A stretch of 64,000 nucleotides of DNA from contig JAGMWG010000006.1 in assembly GCA_020744225.1 (NCBI GenBank), positions 434,001-498,000 on the forward strand. The letters are read 5' to 3'. Below are positions 34,612 through 46,665 of the stretch, one piece after another. This stretch comes from Paraphoma chrysanthemicola (Eukaryota > Ascomycota > Dothideomycetes > Pleosporales > Phaeosphaeriaceae). Every line of letters begins with the position of its first letter. The first letter of the stretch is position 1. Both the position numbers and the translations under genes were made by a program. Under the pieces are notes generated by a model. That model saw only the letters and a program-made list of their open reading frames with translations, had not been told where the DNA came from and did no database searches.

Positions 34612-35594
34612 GTACGGACTGTTGGGCGTTGACAGGAAGTGTCCCTTAGGCTAGGAGTGAGGTAGACATTACCACCGTGGGTGCCAAAAGCAGGTTGTTG
34701 CACTGGGAAGGACGCCCGTCCAAGGCGAGCATCTGGAGCCCCGCAGTAAAGTGGGGTGCGCGGGCTCGCCCAACCTGCTGCTTGCGCAATGCCATGGTCG
34801 CACTACCTTTGTATGGGAAACACGGCCTGATGCCATTCGTCCAGAAGAGATGATGATGAAATGCGAATCGGGCGCTGCACGACGTGGTGATAGCCAAACT
34901 TGCCTTGTTCCTGATGTCGTGCCGTGGCTCCGGCCAAGCAGCACAAGCTCCCGGTACCTTACTGTGCCAGTGTGGCTGCAGCACAAAGGCGCCCACGCCT
35001 GATTGTCTCGGCCTGGACGCTGCACACTAATGGTGACTAGATACCCAGCTGTCGCCAGCTCGTGAATGCTGAGCTGACATGTGAGGAGACGTCTGGCGTC
35101 CTCTGAACAAGCTCCCACCCCGCTATTCGGCCCTAAGCTTCCTAACAGTACGCAACCCGTCTGCCATGGATGCATAGCCGCCAAGCGAACGACATCATCC
35201 AGCGCGCGCATCCCCAACACCCGCAGCCCATCTGTCCTTCGTGCCCGTGGTCGCTCATTCTCTCCCCGTGACTGCACACAACCTTCACTCGCCATACGCG
35301 GCTGCCAATCGGAGGCCGTCGCCTCTCTCCATTTCACCAACACGAGCAAGCTGCCGTCGGCAAGGTTTCGCAGGGCGGCATCGCATCATGTCCTTGTGAC
35401 ACTGGCCATCTCCCACACTTCCACCTCACCACCATCCACTCGCTAATCTCCCGCGATAACGGGCCTACCCCAGCTCGCACGGACGTGTGTGCACTGCCGC
35501 CAGCCGTTTGGGCATCGACGGCATACATCAACGCCAGCCCGGCGCCTCCCGCTGCCTGACATTTCTACCACTCTTCTTATCCTTCACCCTCGCC
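34612..35594. other. intergenic, promoter side of the Sip5-like gene
   Basis: This stretch of about 980 bases has GC-rich halves. A 226-codon reverse frame (35349-34669) exists, but its composition is Ser/Arg/Gly-biased with no domain, which is what a chance frame in GC-rich DNA looks like. A pyrimidine-rich tract at 35540-35594 precedes the ATG at 35595. Confidence 0.5.
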
Positions 35595-38192
35595 ATGGGG
35601 AACAGCCAGGGAAAGGAGTCGCAGCCGGCCTCGCGAGGCCACACGCGCCGGCCGAGCGCCCAAGCGGCCACCTCGCCCACCACTGCCGGACCCAGCGGTG
35701 CATCCCACGAGCGATCCGGAAGCGGCGTATACAGCTCGAGAAATGGCAGGGGAAGCACATCGTTTCTGGGTATTGGCGCGAGTTCAGAGCCGCGCGACCC
35801 CGCTCTGGAGCCGCGCCGTGAGACCAAGGCAGAGCGAGAGGCGCGGAAATTGGAGAAGGAACGCGTGTTGAGGGCGCAGGAGCGCGAACGCAGCATACGC
35901 GAAGAGGGCGTCGACGGAGGGTTCCTCGTCACACTGGGCGTCTACACTGGACCAGAGGACTTCAGTAAGCCCACGGTGCGACAAGTGCAGGTATGTAGGC
36001 TACAGGCGACAGGTAACGAAGCTCACACGTGCTAGATCGAGCGTCGCCTCGCACCATTCTGGAAGGGTCTCGACGACCACGAAGACACATGGACTGAGCA
36101 CCAGCTTGTGGCAGTAGTGAATGGCCGCCCACTACCCGCGCCTGATGAGATACCTCCGGAAGAGCCGCCGCGAACGAATAACCACCTCAGCCCGGCATGG
36201 GGGCCTCGCAGTTCCGAGCCGAACCTCAACAACCTCACCGTACCCATTGGATCTCGCAGCTTATCCCAAAACTCCGATCGCTCGGGCAGTCTGTCACCAT
36301 CCCACCCCGCCTTCTCGCTCCCCTCGCCCACCTCACCAATCGCATCCAACTCATCATCATCTCCATTCTTCCGAGGGCGCGCAAAGACACTGGCCTCGCT
36401 TGCCACTGGCTCGCGGAACGCTTCACAAACGGAAATGGCCCCTCAAGAGCTGAGCTTGCCCAAAGACTCTTATGTCAATGGGCAGCGGGTGGAGGTCTTT
36501 CTCTACAAGAATGCAATGGAATGTCCCATTTGCTTCATGTACTACCCGCCGTATCTAAATAAGACGCGCTGTTGCGACCAACCCATCTGCTCTGAGTGCT
36601 TTGTACAGATCAGAAGGCCAGACCCGCATCCACCTGAGCACCACGGCGACGCGGAGAATCCTCCTCCCGAGCCACAAGAAGAGATTCAGCTTGTCTCGGA
36701 GCCAGCTGCGTGTCCCTTTTGCGTCCAGCCCGAGTTTGGAGTTACCTATGAACCTCCGCCCTTTCGTCGAGGGCTAATTTACAATCAACAAGGACAGACT
36801 CCACTGGGCAGTGCGACCTCGGCCATGTCTTCGACTTCTTCACTGAATTCGCCAGGCGTGACGTCGCCCGGCCGTAGGAGAGCCACCTCGCTTGCGGTTA
36901 CAGACAAGACCGTCATTACCACTGACATGGTTCGTCCAGATTGGGCAAAGAAATTGTCCGATGCAAAGGCGCACGCTCTCAGAAGAGCTGCTGCAGCAAC
37001 CGCGCTGCACAATGCCGCTTATATGATGGGCAACATCCAGCAGCATGAAAGTCGATTTGCTTTGGGCCGCCGTAGAAGAAATATGTTTGGGACAGACAGT
37101 CCTGGCAGCAGCGGTCAAGGCACGCCTCGAAGAGATCGTGAGGGTCAACTAGGTGAAGCGAACACTGATCTCTTCCCTGGCCGCGGCAGCTCCCGTCGTG
37201 GCAATCGGATCGACGATCTTGAAGAACTCATGATGATGGAGGCTATTCGACTTAGCCTGGCGGCCGAGGAAGAACGCAAACGGAGAGAGGAGAAGGATGC
37301 TGCCAAAGAAGCCAAGAAAGACACTAAAAAGAAAGCCAAAGAGCTCAAGAAGGTTGCGAAGGCTCAAAGCCGCATCGGCAGCGGCTTTCATCCCATTGAG
37401 CTTGATGATGACGCGGCCGCCGGAAGCTCATCTGCAGCAGGGAAAGGCAAGGAAGTCGACAGAGCTGGCGGCACGGTTGGCTTTAATCCTATGAGCGAGC
37501 CTACATCCACCATCAACACCTCCTCATTGAAAGACGATCCGCAACGACATCTCGAAACCAGCCGCGCGCAGATCCAACGTGACGCCCCAACCTCAGGGGG
37601 CCTCGCGCCGTTCGACCCATTCAGCGAAACTTCTCATCGCTCAGCGCTGCGCGATCTTTCCAATGCTTCTTCGAGCGCATCATCCTTTGCGGAATCGTAC
37701 GAAAACTCTCTCCGCCATGATGCACAGCACAACGCTGCTCACGGCTCCTCGTTCGAGCCCAGCCCCAATGCATCGGGTGCTAGTCTCGGTCAGAATGATA
37801 CACCTCCCCAAGGTACTCCCGGAACAGAACCCATGTTCAACTTTCAGAGTCTTGCGGAGGCCATCACGCCTGAAGAGGACAGCAAAGAAGACAGCTCGCC
37901 ACAGCACATTGAGCATTTTGTCCAAGAACCAGCAAATGGACTGCACGAATCTTCGTCGACAGCATCCAAGTTACCCGAAGCTCCTACGTCTGAGAAATCT
38001 GGATTGGAAGGAAGCACGCTCACAATCAAGCCGACGCAGCCTCATCAGTCCATTGAGAACGGGAGCGACCATGGGGACGAAATTGAGCCCGCTCCCAGGA
38101 TCGAAGTCATGAATGACGAGTCACACCTCGATCAAAAGCACATCGGAGAGGTTAGCATGATGGACGGAATTCGGCACCAGGCGACCCAATAA
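35595..38192 (+). CDS. sip5: Sip5-like RING-type zinc protein
   Basis: Sip5 in yeast binds the Snf1 kinase and Glc7 phosphatase and links them in glucose signalling. The fungal homologues share a cysteine-rich module in a long disordered chain. Two exons (35595-35990, 36036-38192) give 850 residues. The N-terminus MGNSQGKES fits an N-myristoylation site (Gly2, small residue at 6), so the protein may attach to membranes. A helical charged segment (KAEREARKLEKERVLRAQER) and the conserved block GLDDHEDTWTEHQLVAVVNG precede the zinc region: CPICFMYYPPYLNKTRCC, CSECFVQIRRP and later CPFC. A second charged coil (RLSLAAEEERKRREEKDAAK) and a Ser/Thr/Glu-rich C-terminal third follow, without domains. 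The upstream in-frame extension lacks support, so the ATG at 35595 was chosen. Confidence 0.85.
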
Positions 38193-39281
38193 GTCTTCAC
38201 AGCACTCATCAGATCGACACATTCTTCCATTTTCATATCATCAATGCATTTCACTGGAGTTCATACTGGCGTACGACAGGCGATACATTCATTGGCGGAA
38301 ATCTCCTTCACTTTTCGGCAAGCATGGCCACAGCAGCAGACCGCGCTATATTATTAGGCGTCCATGGTGGAGCCCTCATAAAGGCAGGGCCTCATGCCAA
38401 TTGACGGGATTGGCATTGGAACTTTGGGCCTGTCAGGTATGATGGAAGTAGCAGTAGTAGTAGTAGACAGATTGAACACTCTAGTTCTCAGCACACTGAT
38501 AAAGAAAAACATGACATAATCTCCGCAGTCTCCACTTTCCCAAACTATTGAATCTAAGCTACATTTCCAGGCACAAGCCCGTGTACCGTGTAATCAGATA
38601 CCACCGTCTCAACCATAAAACCCTCCGACGACCAAAATGCTGCAGTGTACGCTTTTGGTCTAGGTGGCCTATATGTACGAGATTTCTTCCTTTCTAGTAA
38701 CCACGGTGTGTATGTGATATGAATGATAGAAGCCTTCTAGGGTTCAATTCCCCGCCGAAAGAAGAGACTGAATACCTGATGCAATTGCGCATGGTACATA
38801 TAACTATCCTAAACAAATACATCAATATTTCCGTGTACACCCAAGCCCTTGACAACAACAACAAGGAATGAATCCCTGTAATGCCCTTTCATCTTCTTGA
38901 GATATTCTCGCGGCGTGGGGATCTAGAAACGGGACGAGGGAAGCGTGTGTGTGGTTTGGGCATAGGAGGGATGATCGGGTATGCCGAAGCTATGGAGAAA
39001 AGACTTGGATGACAGGTTATGGGGGTGATTCTTCTTAGCGAGCGAGATTTGTGAGGGAAGAGCGGATGGTGGGACTTTGCATGTTCTTGGTATTGTAAGT
39101 TTTGTTGAGATTTAATTGTTGGTTGAATGGTAATCGATAGTCCCTTTGGAAGTAGAAGAGAACCGAATTGTGGAGGAGCCTACGTATCATGTAAATGCTG
39201 ACCTCGGACATTCCAAAATTTCCCAAAACACATAAAAACCAATACAATCACTATCTGAGACCTGTTACCCACACCTAACCA
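38193..39281. other. intergenic between convergent genes
   Basis: About 1.1 kb lies between the stop codons of the Sip5-like and Pth11-like genes. It contains an AGT trinucleotide run (38448-38465). A GGTTCAATTCC-like string near 38751 resembles a tRNA T-arm, but no acceptor stem or D-arm can be folded around it. Confidence 0.55.
38448..38465. repeat. GTA trinucleotide microsatellite
   Basis: This is a run of GTA units, one of them changed to GCA, in the 3' flank of the Sip5-like gene. Confidence 0.6.
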
Positions 39282-40542
39282 CTATACCTGATTCTGCACA
39301 ATCCTCTCTCGACTCCCACTCGCACTCTCCGCGCCGCCTCCAGCACTTTCTCCATGCACCGTCTCCAACACAAACTCCTCATCCTTTATAATACTCCCGA
39401 ATCCCTTGCCAGCTCTCCTCGCCCCACTCCCGCCAGCCTCCCCGCTGCGCTCGGAGCCGTGGTACTGGTATCCGCTTGTATGTTGTGAGCGTTCGCGGAG
39501 GGTTTTGCTGAAGAGGGCTTTCAATGCGGGGATGGAGGCGCACCAGATGCCGATGTTGATTTCGACCATGGAGAATAAGCTGATGGGTACGGAGTCGAGG
39601 AAGGGCTGTTCGGACTGTTGAGTGTGTCAGCATTTGTCTGCAGGACGTTGAAACTACCAGTGAACTCGTGCGGGGATAACGTACCTGGACCCATAACCGG
39701 ACGGAATTGAGTCGGATAATGGATGCGATGCAAGAAAATATGCCGAGAGCGAAGACAGCGATTAGTGCGATTTTCTCACGGCCGGGTCGCTGGATGCCGA
39801 GGAGGACTTTGATGGGGAGTATGAGGATCCAGATGTCGGCTAAGATGTTGATCGCGCTGACCACTGAGTGTAGTGTTAGCCAAATGTGGGCGGTTTTCGG
39901 CTAATGGCATTGACGTACTGTACATGAATGCTGGACCATTGATGCATTTACCTTGCGGAGAATGGGTAAAGTCCCATCGCTTACTCAACGGCATGCACTG
40001 CGTGAAAACGACGATGATGCACACGGCGCAGAAGATGGCAAGCAGGTAGATCGTGGCTTTGCATATGCGCTCAAATGTTTTCTCAACCGCTAAAAGCACC
40101 GAGGTCAGTATGCTTTGACCGCTCAACGATGCTAAGTCTTACCTATCCGCAAGTAGAAGATAAGGATGGAGATCTTGACGGCATTGACGCATAGGTAGTA
40201 GACAATCGAAATGGCAATGTTGGCTTTGACAGTGGTGATCATTTGAGCTAGGGTCATGGACTTGTCGCTGAAGCCCATTTGGTTCGCTCGAAGGACGAGC
40301 AGGATCGCGACAAAAGCCAAGGTGAAGAGGAGCGCCGCGATCATGGACAAATCATCTTTGCCGACGTTGCGGACGATGAAAGCGCGGGTGTAGATACGGA
40401 GACTGACGATAATGACTAGAAGTGTCAGTTGCGTGACGAGATTAGACTACATTTTGGCTCTCTATAGCATACCAGAGATGAGAGTGAGGGCGATCGATAC
40501 TCCGACTACAATATCCTGTCGGGCTTGACCATCAGAAGACAT
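39282..40542 (-). CDS. Pth11-like / fungal rhodopsin-domain seven-helix membrane protein
   Basis: This is a member of the large fungal rhodopsin-domain family that includes the Pth11 surface-sensing receptors. Five exons (40542-40473, 40415-40143, 40089-39919, 39863-39685, 39614-39282) give 341 residues. Seven hydrophobic helices are visible, including IVVGVSIALTLISG, MIAALLFTLAFVAILLVL, IAISIVYYLCVNAVKISILI, LLAIFCAVCIIVVFTQC, LADIWILILPIKVLLGI and IALIAVFALGIFSCIASIIR; the last is around VEINIGIWCASIPAL. Family hallmarks are R-Y-T-R-A after helix 1, DDLSM, the Cys before PLSKRWD and the VEINIGIWCASIPALK block. The CFEM domain found in true Pth11 is absent. The cytoplasmic tail is short and Gly/Ser-rich. 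An ATG at 40650 would add 36 residues, but they are not membrane-topology-relevant and are less likely. Confidence 0.9.
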
Positions 40543-42538
40543 GATAAGTGCGTGTAGGATGGTCAATGGGTGTGAGTCTTGGGCCGTCAAATGTAGTCTG
40601 GAGTATTTCTCAAGTCTTACAAGCCAGTCATGAGGCTTTAAAGTGGCCATAGGGCTTCTCTTGCCACTGATCGTTGCACATCAACCATACGCCATCGACG
40701 ATATGGACGTGAAACCAAACGACATCCACACTAACATCATTCACACTAGCAGGCCGAAACCTTCTTCATCATTACTGGTGATATAAAGTTCGAGCTTACC
40801 GCGAGTGTGTGGCGTTGTGAGACTGTGAAGACCCCTTGGTACACGGGACGGGATCCACTGTCAGCCCTGAGTGCCAAACATATCGTTCACGACCCTGGCC
40901 TCAACGACCCGTGCTTCTGATCGTCAAATTGAGTTTGAAGGAAGACGGCATGGACTGGTACAAACCAGTCCTCCGCACCGGTCGGGTGCAGTAACCGCGT
41001 TGGGTATGAACCCCCCAAAATAGCTAAAATAGGCTAAGGAAGAGGAAGTTCTTAGTATTACCATTGACTAATAGTCCTTGCTCTTGAGAGTAGTCTGCAG
41101 TAATAATAGCACAGGAGGTCTTTTGGGATGTAAAATCTCAAGGAAGATACTTGCGCTTTCATGGTAGACATCTCTAGAGCGGAGGGAGTGTACAATCTGT
41201 TCGATGTCTCTCGCCCGTTCGTATTGCCCATTCCTGATGCAGTCAACACGACAAACTTTCGACAAGTTATGCGATACGCAATACTTGAAGTAGAAGGCAG
41301 ACTTCCGACTGGTGGATACCGCACGATCTCCATGTCCCTCGCTCTATATAACGCCGAATAAGGAAGTACCCTCATCATCCTTGTCGATCACTTATCATTC
41401 TTAGCCTTCATATGGAACGCTCAATACGCCGGATTCCGAGCTCAATGGGGCTCGACGATTGGTCATGACTTGCAGGTGTGGTGACCATACGGTGCTGATG
41501 GTTTCAGGTTGACGTGCAGCTAGTTGGGGCGGCAGGGCTCTTAGACGCGCACGAAGCACGTCGTTCACCGGTAGCGACCTTATCGATCTCGCGTATCGTC
41601 GTTGAAGTGTAAATAAGCTTTAAGCTACGCCGTGCTAGTACTGTGGGTGGCGGTCTCGATCTGAAGGAAACCTGGAAGTGACATGGTCCACGCAGGGCCT
41701 CAAGCATCCCCTCATTGCGCACATAGCGTTTAGGTTTGACACGGCAACTCTCCAAATTCTCGGCCATCGGGTCGAATTTGTGGGTAACTAAGTGGCAACA
41801 AACTACCCCTTACCACGGAGGGTTGAGATTTCGAGTTATTCAGCGACAGAAACTCCGAGAAAAGACGCGTTGCTGTGATGTGCACAACACAGCCATACAT
41901 GCAAGTATGTCTTTTACTACCTTTGAGCACGTTGTTTGATCTGCAGCCCCGTTTGGCGCCTCAACAACCCTCAATCTCGACTTCCGAGTCTGGTCGTCGT
42001 AGGCTAAAGGAAAGTGTGATACTATGCGTTAGTACTGAGGGACAACGGAGGCTCAAGCTGTTACCGTCTCGTAGCTCACGTTAAGGTTGTCGGGCCGCAG
42101 CACTGGTGCATGAATGGCGTAATCAAATGGTGTGCATCAATTACCCATGGCAAAACTTTCCGAGCCGGTCGGAGAAGGCGGAGTTCGGCGCGAGACTTGA
42201 GGTTGGATGGCTGAGGCTGCAGGGTCATGTGAGAGATATGAACGTTGGACCTGCCAAACACGCAAGTGGCACGCTAGCGCGGGGCCGCCGGCGTCAGTGT
42301 CCACGGATGGTTCGTCCCTCCGACATGCGCCACCCGCGACGGTTTGCAATATATATAGCTATGCGAGTACGGCATGAATTCAACAACAAGGATTCTATGA
42401 CATTTCAGTAGGGGATACCATGGATTCTTAGCTTCCATCACCCAATTCATGACACTCTCCGTCCTGGCTCCTAGCCCCCGTCCTATGAGCTAGATCTAGA
42501 CAAGCGTAAGACACTTGCGGCGCGTGATAGTTAGTCAT
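40543..42538. other. gene-poor stretch, nothing recognised
   Basis: There are 2 kb between the Pth11-like gene and the aerolysin-like pseudogene. It holds only short frames (under about 106 codons) with no motifs. An ATATATAGC string occurs near 42349, but no convincing gene follows. Confidence 0.5.
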
Positions 42539-43250
42539 TCAATGGGAAGTAGGTTGTCGTGAATTTGAACAGCTGATGCCTGTGTACACGCCCTTTCTCT
42601 TCACCTTGAGGTCCGTGACGGGCGCTCTCCACGTTCATACAAAGGGTACATTCATGACCGACTCCGTCACGGCAGCCGTCACCCACCATTTCTAGTGTGG
42701 CTAGACTCTGAGATTCACCGTTGTCTACAACATCCGCGAAGTGGTATATGTTTTGCCCCACTTCAAGTTTGAACGAATTTTGGCCCTGACTTCCATCTTG
42801 CCTTCAGCCAGAAGTGGGGGTCCACACTTCACCTCGGTCGACACGCCGACTTCCAGGCCGACTCCGACTTCATAATTAGATGATTGTTCAGTTGTTTTGC
42901 TGATCTTCACATCTTGTAATTGCTCGCCAGTGTTGTCATTCTGCCCCGTTTGCTCGAATAGGTTCTTGGGATGGCTGCTCAGTATGAGCGCATTCTTGAC
43001 GTCGAAGTCAATACCAAACAAATTCCAGATGCTCCAATTCAGAACGTGAACCAAATATCCTCATCGTATAATCCTCCAATACGAGCTCCAAGTTGGATCG
43101 GATCAGAGTGCGCGAACAGCGTGGCGTCATGGTAAGGTGCGTGGATACGAAATTGACACGCTTGAAGACCCGTGCCTAGCGTTTCTCTCATAAACAAATC
43201 TTGTCCCGCTACATCATCCTCAGAGAAAAGATTTGACCTCAGCCTCGCAG
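42539..43250 (-). pseudogene. broken aerolysin/ETX-MTX2-like pore-forming-type gene
   Basis: On the reverse strand the conceptual protein is spread over three frames, yet in order it matches the beta-pore-forming aerolysin-like fold seen in many fungi and plants. An N-terminal lectin-like stretch is open from about 43250 to a TGA at 43041-43039. The central transmembrane-hairpin region with alternating Val/Thr/Ser (VGVGLEVGVSTEVKCG, then LAEGKMEVRAK) runs in another frame from about 43054 to 42725. The C-terminal strand with NVPFV and KGVYTGISC is in a third frame and ends at 42539. Visible lesions are a TGA at 43041-43039, at least two frame changes near 43040-43000, a TAG at 42694-42692 and an in-frame TGA at 42637-42635. 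Some shifts could hide introns, but the last TGA sits inside a conserved strand. The gene is therefore most likely dead. No N-terminal secretion signal was found. Confidence 0.55.
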
Positions 43251-43527
43251 ATTATAGACTTTCCCCACGTTGGAGTTTCTGCTGCTCATAGGCTACGCTT
43301 ACAAGCTCTACGCATGCGATTCGAGGCTCTAGGAATACTTTTCTAAGGTATACTGTGGTAATGGTTCTAACTCTACCCTCCAATTCTTTTGCTCGTTATC
43401 TAGGTACACAAAACCATCGGCTTCGCTGTGATTACTCAAAATGGCTCGAACGTGGACATTAGCAGCGGCACCTCGTGAGATCGGGACTTCCGCGTATGGG
43501 TCCAGAGCATACTTGATTGAATCACTG

Positions 43528-45680
43528 CTATACCATGAGCTTACCCAGATGGGCTTGAAGACTCACAATCCTATCCTTCAATCCCTCGTCCGCCTCATCA
43601 CCCTACATAATGTTAGCTCTATCATCTTCAAGCACCGTGTTATGCACTTACCCAATTATTCCTCAATGCCTGCAGTAGCACAATGGCATTCTGATAATCT
43701 CTCCCGGCAGCTTGACCTTGCTGCTCAACGCCACCGTCTTTGCCTTCAGCAAATTCTTTGATTGCTTCTAGAAGCCCAGGATCTTCTTTGATTGCCCGCA
43801 TCACCCGCGCAGCACCTTGAGCACTCTGCGCCATGAGGCCGAGACCCAAAAGGCCTTCACTTCTTGCGTCGGCATAGAAGCGCTGACGCACCATTTTCGC
43901 CAGCGGAGTTGCAATGTTCGTAATCTCAAGCATTCGCTCGCGAACGGCATCGGCATCCAAGGCATCATCCTGTTGCGTGCGCCCCAGATACCGCAGTATG
44001 TTCACAATCGTCCTTCCCGCCTCGATAGACAAGTTCTTCATCGACGTACTTGGTAGCGGTCTCGTTGGCTCCAATGACTGTTCGATCAGATTGCCCAAAC
44101 ACGTCGGGCCATCTGAGACTGACCGCAATGGCAATTCACCCGGCTCGCCTCGGCGTTCACCGACTCTGTACATGACGACGCGTTCAATATTCTTTGGATT
44201 ATTGGTGACTAGCTTGGCCAACAAGGCTCCGATCTCGCCTCTTACAACCGTATCGTCGACATGCGGGACTGTATCGCGTCCAGCATACAGAGCAAGGAAT
44301 CGCTGAGATGCTTCGATGATACGAGCGTCGCCGAGCTCCGTGCGATTTTGCTCGGGGAAGGCGAGGTGCCTGAGAAAGCCGAGTGCGGCGTATAGTAAGG
44401 CTGAGTGTTTGGAGAAGAAGAAGATGTCGCGGAGAGGTAGGTGGAGCTGCATGTTGTGCACCATGGCAATGCAGATTTCGTCTGACATGGCCAAATTGCC
44501 GAGCATGACGCATGCGCAGACGGAAGAGGGACGATCAGTGGCTAAGTACGCGAGCTTTTCACGCATGCGTTCTACAGTGGGCGACTGGATATTGAAGTTC
44601 GCGGCGAAGGTATCGCTTGCGGAGAGACTGGAAATGCCATTGATGAGTTGCGAAAGCAGAATCACTGACGTTTCTTCTGAAGGAGAACTCTCGTCGTGTT
44701 TCGTGATTGCGAGCTCGCGAAACACTGCTTGGATATCTTCAGTTGAGCTTTCAGCGAGGCGCTTTTCGAAGTCCAGCATGAGGGCGATCAAGTCATCTAG
44801 ATACTTTGGTGTGGCGATTTTGGATTGGAAGTCCGGGTCCTGGATATAATGTACGAGTATGGCAACGTACTCGTGGTAGTGCTCTTCGTCATAATCCACA
44901 GCCACCTTGAGCAGATGAGCGAAAAGCTGTAGCGAGATATCATCCTTGAGCTGCTCGGCTGTCAACTTTCCAGTAGTCCACGAAAGGAGATCGACGGCAT
45001 AGTCAGTAGCCTCTTCGGGAACGTCTTGACTGGCAAGCTTGTTAGAGATAGTCGCATCTAGCCGCAGCGCCGCAGCAGCTGCCTGGGCGAGATCTGATAA
45101 CGTGAGCAGATGTACCCTCGTTGAGTGGGGACGGGACGCACCGAAATCGTTACAAAGATTGAATAGAACAATAAGCGTAATGGTGGAAAGATCCTCGATA
45201 TCCAGTAGTGCAATCAACTTTTCCAATTCTTTCACAACGACTTCGCGATTCGCATCTCGATGAAGTGTTAGTGGATGCATTCGTGAAGAGAATTGGGTCT
45301 AAGCACCATTATCGGCGACGCTGTTTCCAATAACTCGGAGATATTGCGTCTTCAGACTGGTGGGCGCGTCGGTCGAGTCCAAGTCTTCCAATGCTAGCGA
45401 TAAAATGCCGACCTCGCGAAAAGGCCTCTGCCATTCTTCTACATAGCAATTAGCTCAAGTGCCTGTCAATTCAAAGCTGACACTTACTCTTTCCTCCCAC
45501 AGCTGTACCGAAAGCTTGATAAATCTTCTCTAGCGTGTCATTCTTTCTGTGATCTCGCAGCCCAACAAGCTCTTCCTGCAAATCTTGAAGAGCGGTATCT
45601 TGATCTGTTGGATCTTGCTCGAGTAAAACATCTACTCGCTCAAGCAAGTCCTTTCCCGGCCTCTCCGGAGTTGTCGACAT
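43528..45680 (-). CDS. armadillo-repeat SmgGDS-like small-GTPase regulator
   Basis: The protein is an armadillo-type helical repeat protein resembling Rap1GDS1/SmgGDS, which stimulates nucleotide release from, or chaperones, Rho/Rap-type GTPases. Four exons (45680-45488, 45438-45307, 45255-43652, 43602-43528) give 667 residues. The start MSTTPERPGKDLLERVD was chosen because it lies at the head of a coherent helical region. The final 25-codon exon (GDEADEGLKDRIVSLQAHLG, ending KLMV) is easily missed because a stop codon lies just inside the preceding intron. Repeats are recognisable as paired amphipathic helices throughout (TITLIVLFNLCNDFG; SVCACVMLGNLAMSDEICIAM; SALLYAALGFLRHLAFPEQNR; EIGALLAKLVTNNPKNIERVV; NAIVLLQALRNNW). 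All introns are GT-AG with CTAAC-type branch motifs. It is divergent from dpm3. Confidence 0.85.
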
Positions 45681-46112
45681 TTTACGCAAGTAAGTGAAAG
45701 ATGCAGGATGTTGTTCAAGGATCCATATCGATTGAGCTGCTGACTGAAAGTGGGATAATCTTTCCGTGGCAAAATCCGCCCGAGTGAGCCCCTTCTGCGG
45801 AAGCGAGCAAGATGCAGCAAAGTCTTCTAGTTCGAAATGACGAAGAAATCAAAATTTTGAAGTTCGATTATCACTCTGGCAGCTAACGCCGATATCGAAG
45901 TGGCAGCATCACTCAACCCACCAACGGCTAACCTAGCCATTCTCGGCTACGCCTGCCCCACTCAGCCTTCAGGGGACAGCACCACCAGCGATCCCTTGGC
46001 GCGATTTCTGGAGATCTGGCGTGCACTCGACCACCATCACGACATCCCGCATACAGCCTCCAAGCACACCTCACCGCATACTCTCGTTGACCAAACTTCA
46101 AATACCGCCAAG
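45681..46112. promoter_or_regulatory. divergent promoter region of the SmgGDS-like gene and dpm3
   Basis: This is a 432-base shared spacer. The forward frame that starts at 45900 is in-frame chance sequence running into the dpm3 leader and is not a gene. No defined element was recognised. Confidence 0.45.
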
Positions 46113-46507
46113 ATGACGCGCGCCCAACAGACAACCAGCATCGCGATGCTGCTGACTTCCGTACACCACCCCCGAGCCCCTGGACATGCGACAGCGGACT
46201 AACGTGGAGTAGCTGTACCTCGCGGTATTCATGGAAGTTGTGTCGTTCCCTGAGAAGATTCAGAAGGAGATTGTACCTGTTGTATGTGGCTCTGTACATT
46301 TACTTGAACAAGTGGCGCAAATCTAACACAACGCTTCAGGTTCCATTCTGGGCACTCATCACCTTCGGCGCATACCTACTCTCTAAACTCGGCTGGGGCG
46401 TCTTCACGTTCAACGACGTACCGGATGCGTACAAGGAGTTGCAGGCGCAGATACAGGAGGCGAGGATTGATTTGAAGGCAAAGGGAGTGGATGTTGGTGA
46501 GGACTGA
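46113..46507 (+). CDS. dpm3: dolichol-phosphate mannosyltransferase subunit 3
   Basis: DPM3 tethers the catalytic subunit Dpm1 to the ER membrane in the enzyme that makes dolichol-phosphate-mannose for N-glycosylation, O-mannosylation and GPI anchors. Three small exons (46113-46160, 46213-46281, 46340-46507) give 94 residues, the usual size. Helix 1 is TRAQQTTSIAMLLTSLYLAV, formed across the first splice junction. It is followed by the loop PEKIQKEIVPV and helix 2 PFWALITFGAYLLSKLGWGV. The C-terminal Dpm1-binding coil is DAYKELQAQIQEARIDLK, with the conserved NDVPDAY before it. All introns are GT-AG. The presence of DPM3 indicates the three-subunit human-type DPM synthase, as expected for Pezizomycotina. 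Confidence 0.95.
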
Positions 46508-46665
46508 GCAGAGGCATAACTAGGATTAAAGGTGGCGTTCGAGGACACTGGAGGCGGCAGAGGTATGATGGGGGTGGTGCATGCTCATGGAGACGCCCAG
46601 GATAGTAATTGCGGGCCATGCATTGCACGAGCCTGAGTATAGGTGATCCATGCAAGCTGCATAGC

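Noticed and set aside
34669..35349. 226-codon reverse frame between the epimerase and Sip5-like genes
   Set aside because: Ser/Arg/Gly-biased composition, no domain, GC-rich DNA where chance frames are long.
38730..38775. GGTTCAATTCC string resembling a tRNA T-arm
   Set aside because: No D-arm box, acceptor stem or anticodon arm can be placed around it.
42340..42411. TATA-like promoter ATATATAGC
   Set aside because: No gene with a plausible start follows on either strand.
45900..46202. 100-codon forward frame overlapping the start of dpm3
   Set aside because: In the same region dpm3 uses ATG 46113 with a confirmed exon chain; the upstream part lacks conservation signals.
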